A stretch of DNA of 64,000 nt from Gammaproteobacteria bacterium (lineage in GTDB: Bacteria > Pseudomonadota > Gammaproteobacteria > GCA-002705445 > GCA-002716945): the NCBI GenBank assembly GCA_002716945.1, contig PBCF01000002.1, positions 701,605 to 765,604 on the forward strand, read 5' to 3'. The translations under genes and the position numbers were made by a program. The stretch's first letter is position 1, and the number at the start of each line of letters is the position of its first letter. The notes beneath the pieces were generated by a model. That model had not been told where the DNA came from and did not search any database. It was given only the letters and a program-made list of their open reading frames with translations. Shown here one piece after another: positions 33,030 through 42,132 of this stretch.

Positions 33030-33623
33030 ATGGCATTTAGAAAAGATTTATTACTAATTAGTTCATGGATTAAGCCAAATACAACAGTACTTGATTTAGG
33101 GTGTGGTGATGGTGAACTAATTAAAATATTAATACAAGAACATTCTATTCATGGTTATGGTGTAGAAATTGATTTAGAAAATATAAAAAAATCAATAAAA
33201 AATAAAATTAATGTCTTACAAATGGACATTGACTCGGGATTATCTGAGTTTGATTCTAATTCTTTTGACTATGTAGTGCTTGCACAATCTCTTCAAGTTG
33301 TAAAAAATCCAAAAAACTTAATTGATGAAATGCGAAGAGTCGGCAAAGAGATCATTGTTTCTTTCCCTAATATGGGTCATTGGTCATCTAGATTAAATTT
33401 ATTATTGCAAGGAAAAATGCCTGTAACAAAAAATCTACCACATTCATGGTATAAAACCCCAAATATTCATTTATGTACAATTAAGGATTTTTTAATATTC
33501 TGTAAAGATAATAATTATAATATCATTGAAACTTCTATTACTAATAATCAACAGAAATCAAATATGATGGTTAAAATATTTCCTAATTTATTTGGTGCCG
33601 TTGCTACTTTTAGAATTAATTAA
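33030..33623 (+). CDS. metW: MetW methyltransferase-fold protein
   Basis: SAM-binding-fold protein that always accompanies MetX in these bacteria and is needed for its function. Motif I is VLDLGCGDGELI near residue 20, with YVVLAQSLQVVKNP near 88 and VSFPNMGHW near 112, which are typical MetW blocks. Length is 197 aa. It starts one base after the metX stop and is the last gene of the long plus-strand run. Confidence 0.94.
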   Translation: MAFRKDLLLISSWIKPNTTVLDLGCGDGELIKILIQEHSIHGYGVEIDLENIKKSIKNKINVLQMDIDSGLSEFDSNSFDYVVLAQSLQVVKNPKNLIDEMRRVGKEIIVSFPNMGHWSSRLNLLLQGKMPVTKNLPHSWYKTPNIHLCTIKDFLIFCKDNNYNIIETSITNNQQKSNMMVKIFPNLFGAVATFRIN

Positions 33624-33625
33624 AA

Positions 33626-34078
33626 TTATTTTAATTTAGCCTTAATAAAATCTTTATGTTTAACATATAAGAGATCTGCGATCTTTCTTATAGCATGATC
33701 TTCATACTTATCTATAACTTCATCAGCAAAGGCAACATCCCATAAAAATTCAATGACTCTTTTTTTTTCAGCGTATTCACATGATTCGTTTATTTTAGAT
33801 GTCCAATCATAAAGTGAAATCATTTCCTTGTTTTTTTGGTCTGCTAAATGAATAAGTAATCTAGTTTGATCATCATTAAGGTTGAAGTTGTTTTTTGCAA
33901 TTGATAATATTTTTTCTTTTTCTATATCATCAAAACTTTCATCAGACCTTGCTACTTCTATCATTAAAACACAAGTTGCTAGTTCTATATGATTTTCAAA
34001 TGAATCTTTGATTTGTATAGAAACTTCTTTGTCTGAAATAGGTACTAATTTACTTAGCAGGCTATCGAGAAATTTCAT
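33626..34078 (-). CDS. TerB-like helical protein
   Basis: A 150 aa soluble, mostly helical protein. Two acidic repeats, EVARSDESFDDIEKE near residue 42 and AFADEVIDKYED near 120, match the pattern of the TerB/DUF533-type tellurite-resistance fold seen in COG4103 proteins, which are common as orphan genes. No tellurite operon is present and the function is unknown. It is on the minus strand behind hspQ (8 bp gap) and converges on metW with a 2 bp gap. Confidence 0.7.
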   Translation of the reverse strand: MKFLDSLLSKLVPISDKEVSIQIKDSFENHIELATCVLMIEVARSDESFDDIEKEKILSIAKNNFNLNDDQTRLLIHLADQKNKEMISLYDWTSKINESCEYAEKKRVIEFLWDVAFADEVIDKYEDHAIRKIADLLYVKHKDFIKAKLK

Positions 34079-34086
34079 TTAAGATA

Positions 34087-34413
34087 TTAATTGAACGTTT
34101 GTTTTAATGAATAAACTCCACTGTTGTCATATTCATTAAAAAAAATATCTACAAAAGGATGATCGACGGGATCTGTACTAGAATCATTAGACAAATTACT
34201 TTCCGCCACGTATGTCTCATTGCCTTGGCCATGAACAAGTACATGATACCATGGTTTATTCTTATCTGGTTTTGACTTCGCAACATTTTCATACCATTCA
34301 TCGGTGCCCTGGAAATATGGGTCTACATCCACTATAACTCCTCTGTACTGAAAACTAGAATGGTATACAATTTGACCAAGTTGAAATTTTGCTTTTCTTT
34401 TTATTCTATCCAC
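34087..34413 (-). CDS. hspQ: Heat shock protein HspQ
   Basis: Small beta-rich protein of the YccV/HspQ family, a specificity-enhancing factor for Lon protease in enterics. Hallmarks present: FQLGQIVYHSSFQYRGVIVDVDP near residue 10, KNKPWYHVLVHG near 70 and TYVAESNL near 87. Length is 108 aa. The start is a GTG (34413) without a visible ribosome site, directly behind a perfect 16 bp palindrome that contains a TATAAT. The message may be leaderless and controlled at that palindrome. Confidence 0.92.
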   Translation of the reverse strand: MDRIKRKAKFQLGQIVYHSSFQYRGVIVDVDPYFQGTDEWYENVAKSKPDKNKPWYHVLVHGQGNETYVAESNLSNDSSTDPVDHPFVDIFFNEYDNSGVYSLKQTFN

Positions 34414-34418
34414 AATAC

Positions 34419-34434
34419 TACCATTATAATGGTA
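34419..34434. promoter_or_regulatory. Perfect 16 bp palindrome over the presumed hspQ -10
   Basis: TACCATTATAATGGTA is self-complementary over all 16 bases and lies 5 bases upstream of the hspQ GTG. On the minus strand it contains TATAAT, with TTTAAA as a weak -35 seventeen bases upstream. An operator overlapping the promoter would explain the arrangement. The binding protein is unknown. Confidence 0.5.
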
Positions 34435-34472
34435 ATTAGGAATTTTTTAAAGGTTAATAAAAAAATAAGTTT

Positions 34473-36032
34473 TCAATCATATAAAAAAGTTATATTAAGT
34501 CTACGATCAACATGGTTATCTTTAAAATGGAAATTATCAGTTGCATGAAATAGTTTAGAGTTGAAAATTACGGCTCTATTTTCTTTATATTCAATAACTT
34601 GTTTATTTATCTTCTCTTGACTGAGCATTTTTTCAATTTTGGAAGAGCTGTCTACTGAATTATACTCATTAAAACTCCATTCTTGTGGTGGTATTTTATC
34701 CCACAACACTAGACCACCGCCGCTAGAATCAAGATTAGATTCATTTTCTGTAATCCAAAAATTCACATTGACTGTAGCTTGATCAGCATGTATTCCTGTA
34801 CCTAGTCTTTTGCTATCATATTTGAATATCCATGCTTGAGTAAGTACTAAATTAGTGAATATTTTAGTAAATGATTTCCTTAAATCTTCACTTAATTTAA
34901 GTATAAAATGATTAGAAAGACCTTTTGTCAAAAAAGAACCAACATATCCATTATGAAATGCATATTTGAAAATATTTGCCTCATTACAATATTTTCTGAG
35001 TAAGATTAAGGCATCATCATCTAGAAAGTTATCTAGTACGAGTATTTCTGGATTACTATTTAAATATTCATTTTCTACATTATTAATATTATTTTTCAGA
35101 TTAATTAGATTTTTTTCTGAAATATCAGGATTTTTTTTATATCGTATTTTGAATAATTTTTGTTTAAATTCAATGGAAGGTGTATTTGTATTAAATCTAG
35201 CTGTATTAATTTTTGAATGTAGCATCTCTATACTTTGATAATATTCTTTATCAAAATCATCATTTTCAGATATATTATATTTTTCAATTAAATAAGATAA
35301 TTGTTCATATTCATGTTTGATTATAGTTTTTAAAGAATTTATATCATTGGCATATTTATTTATGTAAGTTTCAATGACATGAGGGTTATTTTGATCTAAT
35401 TTTACTGCTTGATTAAATGAGTTATTAGCATCTTCAATTTGTTTTAACCATAATTGAGTCATGCCTAAAGAAATATAAGCTCCTGTGTGATTCGGATTAA
35501 GTCTTAATAACTTAGATAAATATTTTTTTGAGTTCATAAGATGTACTTCATTTCTTGGCTTACTATTTAGGAATAATTTTTTATAAACTTCCGAAATTTT
35601 TAAATAAGATTCTTCAAATTCCTGATTACATTCTAATGCTTTCTCATAATACTCTATTGCTTTCTTGTATTCTGAATTATCATGATATAAATTTGCACAA
35701 TTAAAATATGATTTATAATTATTTTTATCTAAATTTATTGCATTAATAAAATATTTTTCAGCCAATTTATAGTCCTTAAGATTTTTATAAGCAATCCCAA
35801 TATTATTATTAATTTCAAAATTATTATTCAATTCTAGAGCTTTTTTAAAAAATATTAGTGAATCTTCATACTTTTTATTCTGCGATAAAACTAATCCATG
35901 TAAATGATTTGCATCAAAATTATTTTTATCTGATTTTAATATTAATTGATAAATTTCATCAGCCTCATTTAGTTTCCCATTATGATGCAGCTGTAATGCA
36001 GTATTTAAAAGCTTTAGAGTATCTTGTTTCAT
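34473..36032 (-). CDS. TPR protein with C-terminal 2OG-Fe(II) oxygenase domain
   Basis: A 519 aa two-part protein. Residues 1 to about 225 hold five or six tetratricopeptide repeats (for example KKYEDSLIFFKKALELN, KDYKLAEKYFINAINLD). Residues about 300-519 look like an iron/2-oxoglutarate dioxygenase: GIHADQATVNVNFW supplies the HxD, LFHATDNFH the distal His and DRRLNITFLYD the 2OG-binding Arg. The substrate is unknown. TPR fusions suggest a protein target. Its ATG lies 7 bases after the 3' end of tRNA-Phe, so the message may be released by tRNA processing with almost no leader. No signal peptide is seen, so it is probably cytosolic. Confidence 0.78.
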   Translation of the reverse strand: MKQDTLKLLNTALQLHHNGKLNEADEIYQLILKSDKNNFDANHLHGLVLSQNKKYEDSLIFFKKALELNNNFEINNNIGIAYKNLKDYKLAEKYFINAINLDKNNYKSYFNCANLYHDNSEYKKAIEYYEKALECNQEFEESYLKISEVYKKLFLNSKPRNEVHLMNSKKYLSKLLRLNPNHTGAYISLGMTQLWLKQIEDANNSFNQAVKLDQNNPHVIETYINKYANDINSLKTIIKHEYEQLSYLIEKYNISENDDFDKEYYQSIEMLHSKINTARFNTNTPSIEFKQKLFKIRYKKNPDISEKNLINLKNNINNVENEYLNSNPEILVLDNFLDDDALILLRKYCNEANIFKYAFHNGYVGSFLTKGLSNHFILKLSEDLRKSFTKIFTNLVLTQAWIFKYDSKRLGTGIHADQATVNVNFWITENESNLDSSGGGLVLWDKIPPQEWSFNEYNSVDSSSKIEKMLSQEKINKQVIEYKENRAVIFNSKLFHATDNFHFKDNHVDRRLNITFLYD

Positions 36033-36039
36033 TGTTAAT

Positions 36040-36112
<73 letters not shown>

Positions 36113-36116
36113 TGGG

Positions 36117-36386
36117 TTATTTTTTTTCTGGTGTATATCCCTCTGGTTTATCTGATCCATCACCAAACAAGAATTTTTCCATCTCTTCTTCAAGAAATTT
36201 TCGTGCTTTTGGATCAACTGGTGTTAATCTCATTTCGTTAATGAGCATAGTTTGATGATTTACCCACATCTCCCAAGCTTCGGCAGAAATTTGATTCATT
36301 ATCCTTGTTCCTAATTCACCGGGATAAGGTTGATAATCTAATGCCTCTGCTTCTTTTTTTAATTTAATACAGTTTACTTTAGCCAT
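36117..36386 (-). CDS. yggX: Fe(2+)-trafficking/oxidative damage protection protein YggX
   Basis: An 89 aa cytosolic protein linked to iron-sulfur repair and iron trafficking. The family pattern is clear: conserved Cys near the N terminus ([14 protein letters not shown]), then [27 protein letters not shown] and [18 protein letters not shown]. It overlaps mutY by 8 bp, the usual mutY-yggX coupling, and is followed immediately by tRNA-Phe. Confidence 0.95.
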   Translation of the reverse strand: MAKVNCIKLKKEAEALDYQPYPGELGTRIMNQISAEAWEMWVNHQTMLINEMRLTPVDPKARKFLEEEMEKFLFGDGSDKPEGYTPEKK

Positions 36387-37434
36387 ATTTTTCTCTATAT
36401 AAATTTATAATTTTGTCCTGAAATCTAGGTATTCCACATTTTATATTTGATAGATTATACCAATAATCTTTGTTTTCACTAATCATTTTATTTGAATTAA
36501 TAGAACAAAAACTTACTATAAACATAATATTAATATGCGATAGTTGATGTTGGAAATCATATTTATCTTTTCTTAAATAATTCTCTAATTGATTATTTTT
36601 AATCCAAAGTAACATCTGCTGTTCTCTTTCAAAAATAGGACTGGAATATAATCCACTCCATAAATTTTTTAAACTTATTTCTTTTAAATATATATTATCA
36701 TTTTGGTTAATGATAAATATTGACCATATTTTTTTTTCTATTTTCTTTAGTGGTTTTTTATTAAATTTGAGAACAAAATCTTGTTTAGAATTTGACAAAC
36801 AACTCTTGTTTAAAGGGCAATAAGAACACTTTGGGCTATTTTTGGTACAGATTAAAGAACCCAAATCCATTAAAGCCTGAGCAAAATTATCAGTATTCTT
36901 TAAAGGTAGTAAATCTTCAGATATATTCCATAAGATATTTTCTAATTCTTTTAGAGGTAAGTTTTTATTAATATAAAAAAATCTAGAAAATAATCTTTTA
37001 ATATTTCCATCAAGAATTGGAAGTTTATCATTTCTTGAAAAGGTGAGAATTGCTGATGCAGTTGTTCTGCCTATCCCAGGTAATGCAATTATATCTTTAT
37101 ATTTTTTAGGAAATACACCATTGTATTTGTCTTTTATTATTAATGCGGTTTTAAAAATATTCTCTGCTCTTCTGTAAAAACCCAATCCGCTCCATATTGT
37201 TAATACATCATTTAAAGATGAATTGCTCAATGAATTTATATCAGGATATTTATTTATAAATTTTTTATAATATGGAATAACAGTTTTGACCTGTGTTTGT
37301 TGCAACATGATTTCGGAAATCCATATTTTATATATATCCAAAGTCTTCCATGGCAAATCTTTTCTTCCATATAATTCATACCATTTAAAAATGTTGGTTT
37401 GGATTCGATTTTTATTTTTAGAAAGGTAATTCAA
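36379..37434 (-). CDS. mutY: A/G-specific adenine DNA glycosylase
   Basis: Removes adenine mispaired with 8-oxoguanine. The helix-hairpin-helix and catalytic region read [13 protein letters not shown] near residue 110, with the catalytic Asp in [10 protein letters not shown] near 135. The 4Fe-4S cluster is intact ([17 protein letters not shown], spacing 6-2-5). The C-terminal NUDIX-like recognition domain is present but divergent. Length is 351 aa. It overlaps yggX and, upstream, the end of the AsmA-like gene by 17 bp. Confidence 0.96.
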   Translation of the reverse strand: MNYLSKNKNRIQTNIFKWYELYGRKDLPWKTLDIYKIWISEIMLQQTQVKTVIPYYKKFINKYPDINSLSNSSLNDVLTIWSGLGFYRRAENIFKTALIIKDKYNGVFPKKYKDIIALPGIGRTTASAILTFSRNDKLPILDGNIKRLFSRFFYINKNLPLKELENILWNISEDLLPLKNTDNFAQALMDLGSLICTKNSPKCSYCPLNKSCLSNSKQDFVLKFNKKPLKKIEKKIWSIFIINQNDNIYLKEISLKNLWSGLYSSPIFEREQQMLLWIKNNQLENYLRKDKYDFQHQLSHINIMFIVSFCSINSNKMISENKDYWYNLSNIKCGIPRFQDKIINLYREKYG

Positions 37435-38227
37435 TTTTTATTTTCTCTTCTATAGTTTTTTTAAGTATTTCTTTTGCTTTATCTTTCAATGGTTCAACAA
37501 TTTTCTTCTTAATCAATAAACCTATATCAACATTTACATCTGGATTATTTAATTTTCCTGATACTATGATTGGCACAACTTCTCCTACTAGATCATCAGG
37601 ATAGTTTTCCCCATAATTCTTTTTAGTTACATCATCGTCCTTTAATTTACTAATTATTTTAATATCTGTAATTTTACTTTCTAAATTTATTACACCTTGC
37701 GCTCGTCCTTTAACAAGAGCTGTCTCAATATCAATATCATTTATATCAAGAATATTCTTATTTATATCACCAGTGCCTTTTATATATATAAAGTTAGTAT
37801 GATTATTATTACGTTGATTAAAACTTGGATATTTACCGTGTTTCAAGATTGAATAAGTTTCTATAATTGTATTATCTATATTAATCCCAAAATATTTTAA
37901 ATTATGAGCTGAAATATTATTGACAGTAATCTTATCATTCATAAAATCAGAAAAATCTATATCAATATCCAGGCGTTGAATTTTTGCAATTATTTCTCTA
38001 GTATCACTATCACTTATCTCTATATTGGGAATGGTTGCATTGAGTGTAGTTGTGTAAGATACTTTAATTATTCCTTCATACTTAAAATTATAATCAATCT
38101 TCTCAGAAATTAAACTTTGTATTTCATTTTTATAATTGTTTAAATCAAAAAAGAAATTAATATATATGAAAGTTAAAAGAAATATAAACAAAATTGCTGA
38201 TAAAGTATATTTTATTAATTTTTTCAT
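37418..38227 (-). CDS. Short AsmA-like envelope protein
   Basis: An N-terminal membrane anchor (residues 4-26) is followed by a periplasmic region that resembles only the two ends of AsmA. The start shows FDLNNYKNEIQSLISEKID and NATIPNIEISDSD; the end shows IPIIVSGKLNNPDVNVDIG. The total is 269 aa against about 600 in E. coli AsmA, so the repetitive middle of the lipid-groove domain is missing. The position before mutY-yggX is that of asmA in Pseudomonas-type genomes. A role in phospholipid or outer membrane homeostasis is inferred from the family. Confidence 0.72.
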   Translation of the reverse strand: MKKLIKYTLSAILFIFLLTFIYINFFFDLNNYKNEIQSLISEKIDYNFKYEGIIKVSYTTTLNATIPNIEISDSDTREIIAKIQRLDIDIDFSDFMNDKITVNNISAHNLKYFGINIDNTIIETYSILKHGKYPSFNQRNNNHTNFIYIKGTGDINKNILDINDIDIETALVKGRAQGVINLESKITDIKIISKLKDDDVTKKNYGENYPDDLVGEVVPIIVSGKLNNPDVNVDIGLLIKKKIVEPLKDKAKEILKKTIEEKIKIELPF

Positions 38228-38229
38228 AT

Positions 38230-38721
38230 CTAAAGTTTATACTTACCTGATTTGCCGCCTTCTTTAAATAATAATTTAATTTCTCCAATAACCATACTGC
38301 GATCTAAATATTTGCACATATCATATATGGTAAGCAATCCAATTTGAACACCTATCAATGCTTCAATTTCAACTCCCGTTTTGCCATCACATTTAACTTC
38401 TGTAGTACAAGAAATAGTTTGTTTCGATTTTTCTATATCAAATTTTACATTTACACCAGTAACTTGAATATTATGAGTTAATGGTATAAGGGTTGATGTG
38501 TTTTTTACTGCTTGTACAGCTGCTGTACTTGCAACAGACAGTACATCCCCTTTTTTATTTATATTAGATTCTATAGAATCTATAACATCATTGGAAACAT
38601 TGATAATACCAGTTGCAATTGCTTTTCTTGTGGTAATTGACTTTTCACCTATATCAACCATTTGGACGTTGCCTTTTTCATCAAAATGATTATTTTTTTT
38701 ATGTTTTATTTTTGTCATCAA
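38230..38721 (-). CDS. moaC: Cyclic pyranopterin monophosphate synthase
   Basis: Second enzyme of molybdenum cofactor synthesis, converting the MoaA product to cPMP. Family blocks: VQMVDIGEKSITTRKAIATG near residue 19, LIPLTHNIQVTGV near 76, and KTGVEIEALIGVQIGLLTIYDMCK near 113 including the catalytic Lys/Asp region. Length is 163 aa. No other moa gene is nearby. It lies 2 bp upstream of the AsmA-like gene and is divergent from rdgB. Confidence 0.95.
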   Translation of the reverse strand: MMTKIKHKKNNHFDEKGNVQMVDIGEKSITTRKAIATGIINVSNDVIDSIESNINKKGDVLSVASTAAVQAVKNTSTLIPLTHNIQVTGVNVKFDIEKSKQTISCTTEVKCDGKTGVEIEALIGVQIGLLTIYDMCKYLDRSMVIGEIKLLFKEGGKSGKYKL

Positions 38722-38755
38722 TTTATTCTACAATATTAGCTAATAATTTAATATT

Positions 38756-39358
38756 ATGTCTAATATGAAGATTTTCTTAGCATCTAAAAATCAAGATAAA
38801 ATCTCAGAAATAAAGAAGATTTTGTCTAGAAATTCCATAGATTTACTAACATGCTATGATATTGATATACCAGATGTTGAAGAAAATGGGTCTACATTTG
38901 TCGAAAATGCTTTACTGAAAGCTAAAAGCGCATCAAAAACGACTGGTTTAGCGTCAATTGCTGATGATTCTGGAATTGAAGTTGATTATTTAAATGGTAG
39001 ACCAGGTGTTATATCAGCCCGTTATTCTGGTACAGATGCAACAAATGAAAAAAATAATTTAAAATTATTAGAAGAACTAGACGGTGTCCCTTTTGAAAAA
39101 AGAAAAGCCTGTTATAGATGTGTGATTGTATTTATGAGATTTCCAGAAGATCCTTTCCCTTTTATTTCTTCAGGCTCATGGACAGGATATATTGCAGATA
39201 AACCTAAAGGTTCAAATGGATTTGGATATGATCCTATATTTTATTTAAGTGATTATAAAAAAACTTCAGCTGAAATATCGCCTAACGAAAAAAATAAGAT
39301 AAGTCATAGATCGATAGCTCTGAGAAAATTTGAGGAATTTATTGGTAATATAATATAA
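38756..39358 (+). CDS. rdgB: dITP/XTP pyrophosphatase (RdgB/HAM1)
   Basis: Removes deaminated purine nucleotides from the dNTP pool. The substrate blocks are present: FLASKNQDKISEI at the N terminus, FVENALLKAKSAS near residue 44, ADDSGIEVDYLNGRPG near 67 and GSNGFGYDPIFY near 150. Length is 200 aa. An ATG at 38765 is an alternative start. It is divergent from moaC with 34 bp between them, which includes a 12 bp palindrome TATTAGCTAATA of uncertain meaning. Confidence 0.95.
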   Translation: MSNMKIFLASKNQDKISEIKKILSRNSIDLLTCYDIDIPDVEENGSTFVENALLKAKSASKTTGLASIADDSGIEVDYLNGRPGVISARYSGTDATNEKNNLKLLEELDGVPFEKRKACYRCVIVFMRFPEDPFPFISSGSWTGYIADKPKGSNGFGYDPIFYLSDYKKTSAEISPNEKNKISHRSIALRKFEEFIGNII

Positions 39359-39366
39359 TAATTATT

Positions 39367-40872
39367 ATGTTAAATAACAAATATATTAAATTGGTATTGT
39401 CTGTTTTTATTATGACAACACTTTCAATGTGTGCAAAAAATCCTGTCTCTGGTATGCCAGATTTTGTAACCATTACCGAACAACAAGAAATTTCAATAGG
39501 CGCATCCTATCATCAAAGTATTCTTGAAGAAGCTAAATTATTAGAAGATCGTGAAGTAAGTCAATATTTCACTTCGTTAGGGAAGAAAATTGCTAAAAAT
39601 AGTCATAGACCTGAATTAAAATGGCACTTTACTTTAATAGATGATCCAACATTTAATGCTTTTGCTACACCAGGTGGTTATGTGTATTTTTATAGAGGAA
39701 TACTAGCATATTTTAATTCAGAAGCTGAGTTAGCGGGCGTTATAGGCCATGAAATAGCTCATATAACAGCTAGACATGCAGTCAGGGGTATGAGTACAGC
39801 ACAAGTAACAAATGTCCTTATTGGACTCGTAGCATCAAGAGTGCCTGGTAGTCAATTAACTAATAACGCTTTCAATTTAATGAATCACATTATAAATAAA
39901 GGATACAGTAGAAAATATGAATTAGAAGCAGACAAAATCGGTGAAGAATATTTACTAAAATCTGGATACGATCCATCGGCTATGACTACATTTTTAAAAA
40001 CAATGAAAAATGTTGATGATCTTGAAATTAAAATTGCCAAAGAAGAAGGAAGAGAACCAAATATCGGTTATCATGGAATTTTTTCAACTCATCCAGCTAC
40101 TGAAAAGAGAATTAAAGCTTTAGAAGCAAAACCAAAAAATAATAGATCATCCGACAATAAAGAAAAGTTCTTAAAAATGATTGACGGTCTGCCATATGGT
40201 TCCAGCCCTGATGAAGGATTTGTTAAAAATAATATTTTTTATCATGCAGATCTCGCTATAAAGTTTAAAATTTTAGAGCCTTGGATCTTAGAAAATCTTC
40301 CTGATAGATTGATACTCAAAAAAAATGAGTCTTCAATAATTATAAGATATGAGGAATTATTAAAAGACGATATAGATAATGGTATAACTCCAAAAAAATT
40401 TCTAGATGATGGAATTAACAAAACATCATTTTTGTCTAGAAATGAATTAATAGAGTCTGAATCATTAAATGTAAACAATCTTAATGCACATACTATTTTA
40501 TACTCATCTAAAGGATTGACCAAAACTACGTTTAAGAGATTCACGGCAATTTTTGATATAAACAACAAAACACCCCATAATACTCAAGCCAAGCCAAAGG
40601 TATGGATATTTGTAACTACAAGTGACAGTATGAGAGATGATGAAGAAAGTAAGAAAATGTTTCAAGGCTTTTCAAAAATGACAAAAAATGAAATAGATAA
40701 TGCCAAAGGATTAAAAATAAAAGTAATTAGATTTAGAGATGGTATGTCTTATGATAAATTAGCAAAAGAATCTCCTTTAGGAAAATATGCTGTAGATAAA
40801 TTACGATTACTAAATGGTCATTATCCAGATGAAAATCCTAATGTTGGTGATTTGATTAAAGTAGTTCAGTAA
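39367..40872 (+). CDS. M48 family zinc metallopeptidase, putative lipoprotein
   Basis: Exported protease resembling BepA/YfgC-type envelope quality-control enzymes. A signal peptide ends at LSMC, an imperfect lipobox, suggesting outer-membrane anchoring. The zinc motif HEIAHITARHAVR lies near residue 131, with the third ligand in YELEADKIGEEY near 185. FNAFATPGGYVYFYRG precedes it, as in the family. The C-terminal half (about residues 280-501) lacks TPRs and ends with a segment like a LysM or p60 repeat (LRLLNGHYP...VGDLIKV). Length is 501 aa. Confidence 0.88.
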   Translation: MLNNKYIKLVLSVFIMTTLSMCAKNPVSGMPDFVTITEQQEISIGASYHQSILEEAKLLEDREVSQYFTSLGKKIAKNSHRPELKWHFTLIDDPTFNAFATPGGYVYFYRGILAYFNSEAELAGVIGHEIAHITARHAVRGMSTAQVTNVLIGLVASRVPGSQLTNNAFNLMNHIINKGYSRKYELEADKIGEEYLLKSGYDPSAMTTFLKTMKNVDDLEIKIAKEEGREPNIGYHGIFSTHPATEKRIKALEAKPKNNRSSDNKEKFLKMIDGLPYGSSPDEGFVKNNIFYHADLAIKFKILEPWILENLPDRLILKKNESSIIIRYEELLKDDIDNGITPKKFLDDGINKTSFLSRNELIESESLNVNNLNAHTILYSSKGLTKTTFKRFTAIFDINNKTPHNTQAKPKVWIFVTTSDSMRDDEESKKMFQGFSKMTKNEIDNAKGLKIKVIRFRDGMSYDKLAKESPLGKYAVDKLRLLNGHYPDENPNVGDLIKVVQ

Positions 40873-40887
40873 TATGAAATTTGTAGA

Positions 40888-42132
40888 ATGAAGAAAAATA
40901 TATTTTATGCACAATCAGGCGGCGTTACACCTGTAATTAATGCAACTGCATCCGGAATAATAAATTCATACTTAAAGAATAAAAAATACTTTGGAAAGTT
41001 CTTTGCTGGAAAAAATGGCATTATTGGAGCATTAAATGAAGAATTAATTGATGTAGAAAAAGAGAATATAAACCAAATAAAATTATTAAAATCTACACCT
41101 GGTGGTGCATTTGGATCATGTAGATTAAAATTAAAATCTCCTAGAGAATTTCAAAGAATTTTAGATGTTTTCAAGGCGCATAATATAGGATATTTCTTTT
41201 ATAATGGTGGAGGTGATTCTCAAGATACAACCAATAAATTAAATGAGTATTGTAAATCTCAAAATTATAGTTTAGTTTGCATTGGTCTGCCAAAAACAAT
41301 TGATAACGACTTATCCGTAACTGACAATTGTCCTGGTTTTGGTTCTGTAGCTAAATATATTGCAGTATCAACTTATGAAGCATCACTAGATGTTCAATCA
41401 ATGTGCCAATCATCTACCAAAGTATTTCTTCTTGAAGTGATGGGTAGACATGCTGGTTGGCTCGCTGCATCATCAGGAGTTTTAAAATCAAATAAGAAAG
41501 ATGCTCCCCACATAATACTTTTCCCTGAAAAAACTTTTGTGCAAGAGAGTTTTCTGAAAAAAGTTAAAAATACTGTTAATGAAAATGGTTATTGTGTAAT
41601 TGTTGCATCTGAAGGTATCAAGAATAGTAAAAATCAATTCATATCGGATTCAGGAGGTAAAGATAGTTTTGGTCACGCACAATTAGGGGGAGTAGCACCA
41701 ATACTAGCTTCGTTAATAAATAAATCATTAAAATATAAAGTTCATTGGTCAGTTGCTGATTATTTGCAGAGAGCTGCAAGACATGTAGCTTCAAAAATAG
41801 ATGTACAACAAGCTTATACTCTAGGCATGGAAGCTATCAAATATGCAAAAATAAAAAAGTCAGGAATAATGTTAACTATAGATAGTAAGAAATCAAAAAA
41901 ATATTCATGGTCTATTGGATATACAGATTTGAAAAATGTTGCAAATAAAGAAAAGAGGTTACCAAAAAAATATATTTCAAATGATGGATATGCAATAACA
42001 CAATCATGTAGACAATATATTTCAAATTTAATTAATGGAGAGGATTATCCAAAATACAAAAATGGCTTACCTTTGTATAGTAAGTTAAGAAAGATTTTAA
42101 TAAAAAAAAAATTAGATAAGTTTGAATTATAG
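40888..42132 (+). CDS. pfp: Pyrophosphate-dependent 6-phosphofructokinase
   Basis: Reversibly interconverts fructose 6-phosphate and fructose 1,6-bisphosphate using PPi. The phosphoryl-donor site reads NGGGDSQDTTNK near residue 110, with Asp at the position where ATP enzymes have Gly, and PKTIDND near 140, where Lys replaces the Gly of ATP-type PGTIDND. Both are the accepted PPi signatures. MGRHAGWLAA follows near 190. Length is 414 aa. In autotrophic and methylotrophic proteobacteria this enzyme can also serve gluconeogenesis or the Calvin cycle. The context here does not decide. Confidence 0.93.
   Translation: MKKNIFYAQSGGVTPVINATASGIINSYLKNKKYFGKFFAGKNGIIGALNEELIDVEKENINQIKLLKSTPGGAFGSCRLKLKSPREFQRILDVFKAHNIGYFFYNGGGDSQDTTNKLNEYCKSQNYSLVCIGLPKTIDNDLSVTDNCPGFGSVAKYIAVSTYEASLDVQSMCQSSTKVFLLEVMGRHAGWLAASSGVLKSNKKDAPHIILFPEKTFVQESFLKKVKNTVNENGYCVIVASEGIKNSKNQFISDSGGKDSFGHAQLGGVAPILASLINKSLKYKVHWSVADYLQRAARHVASKIDVQQAYTLGMEAIKYAKIKKSGIMLTIDSKKSKKYSWSIGYTDLKNVANKEKRLPKKYISNDGYAITQSCRQYISNLINGEDYPKYKNGLPLYSKLRKILIKKKLDKFEL

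Noticed and set aside
38734-38745. 12 bp palindrome TATTAGCTAATA between moaC and rdgB
   Set aside because: Only two G/C bases; palindromes of this kind are expected by chance in AT-rich DNA.
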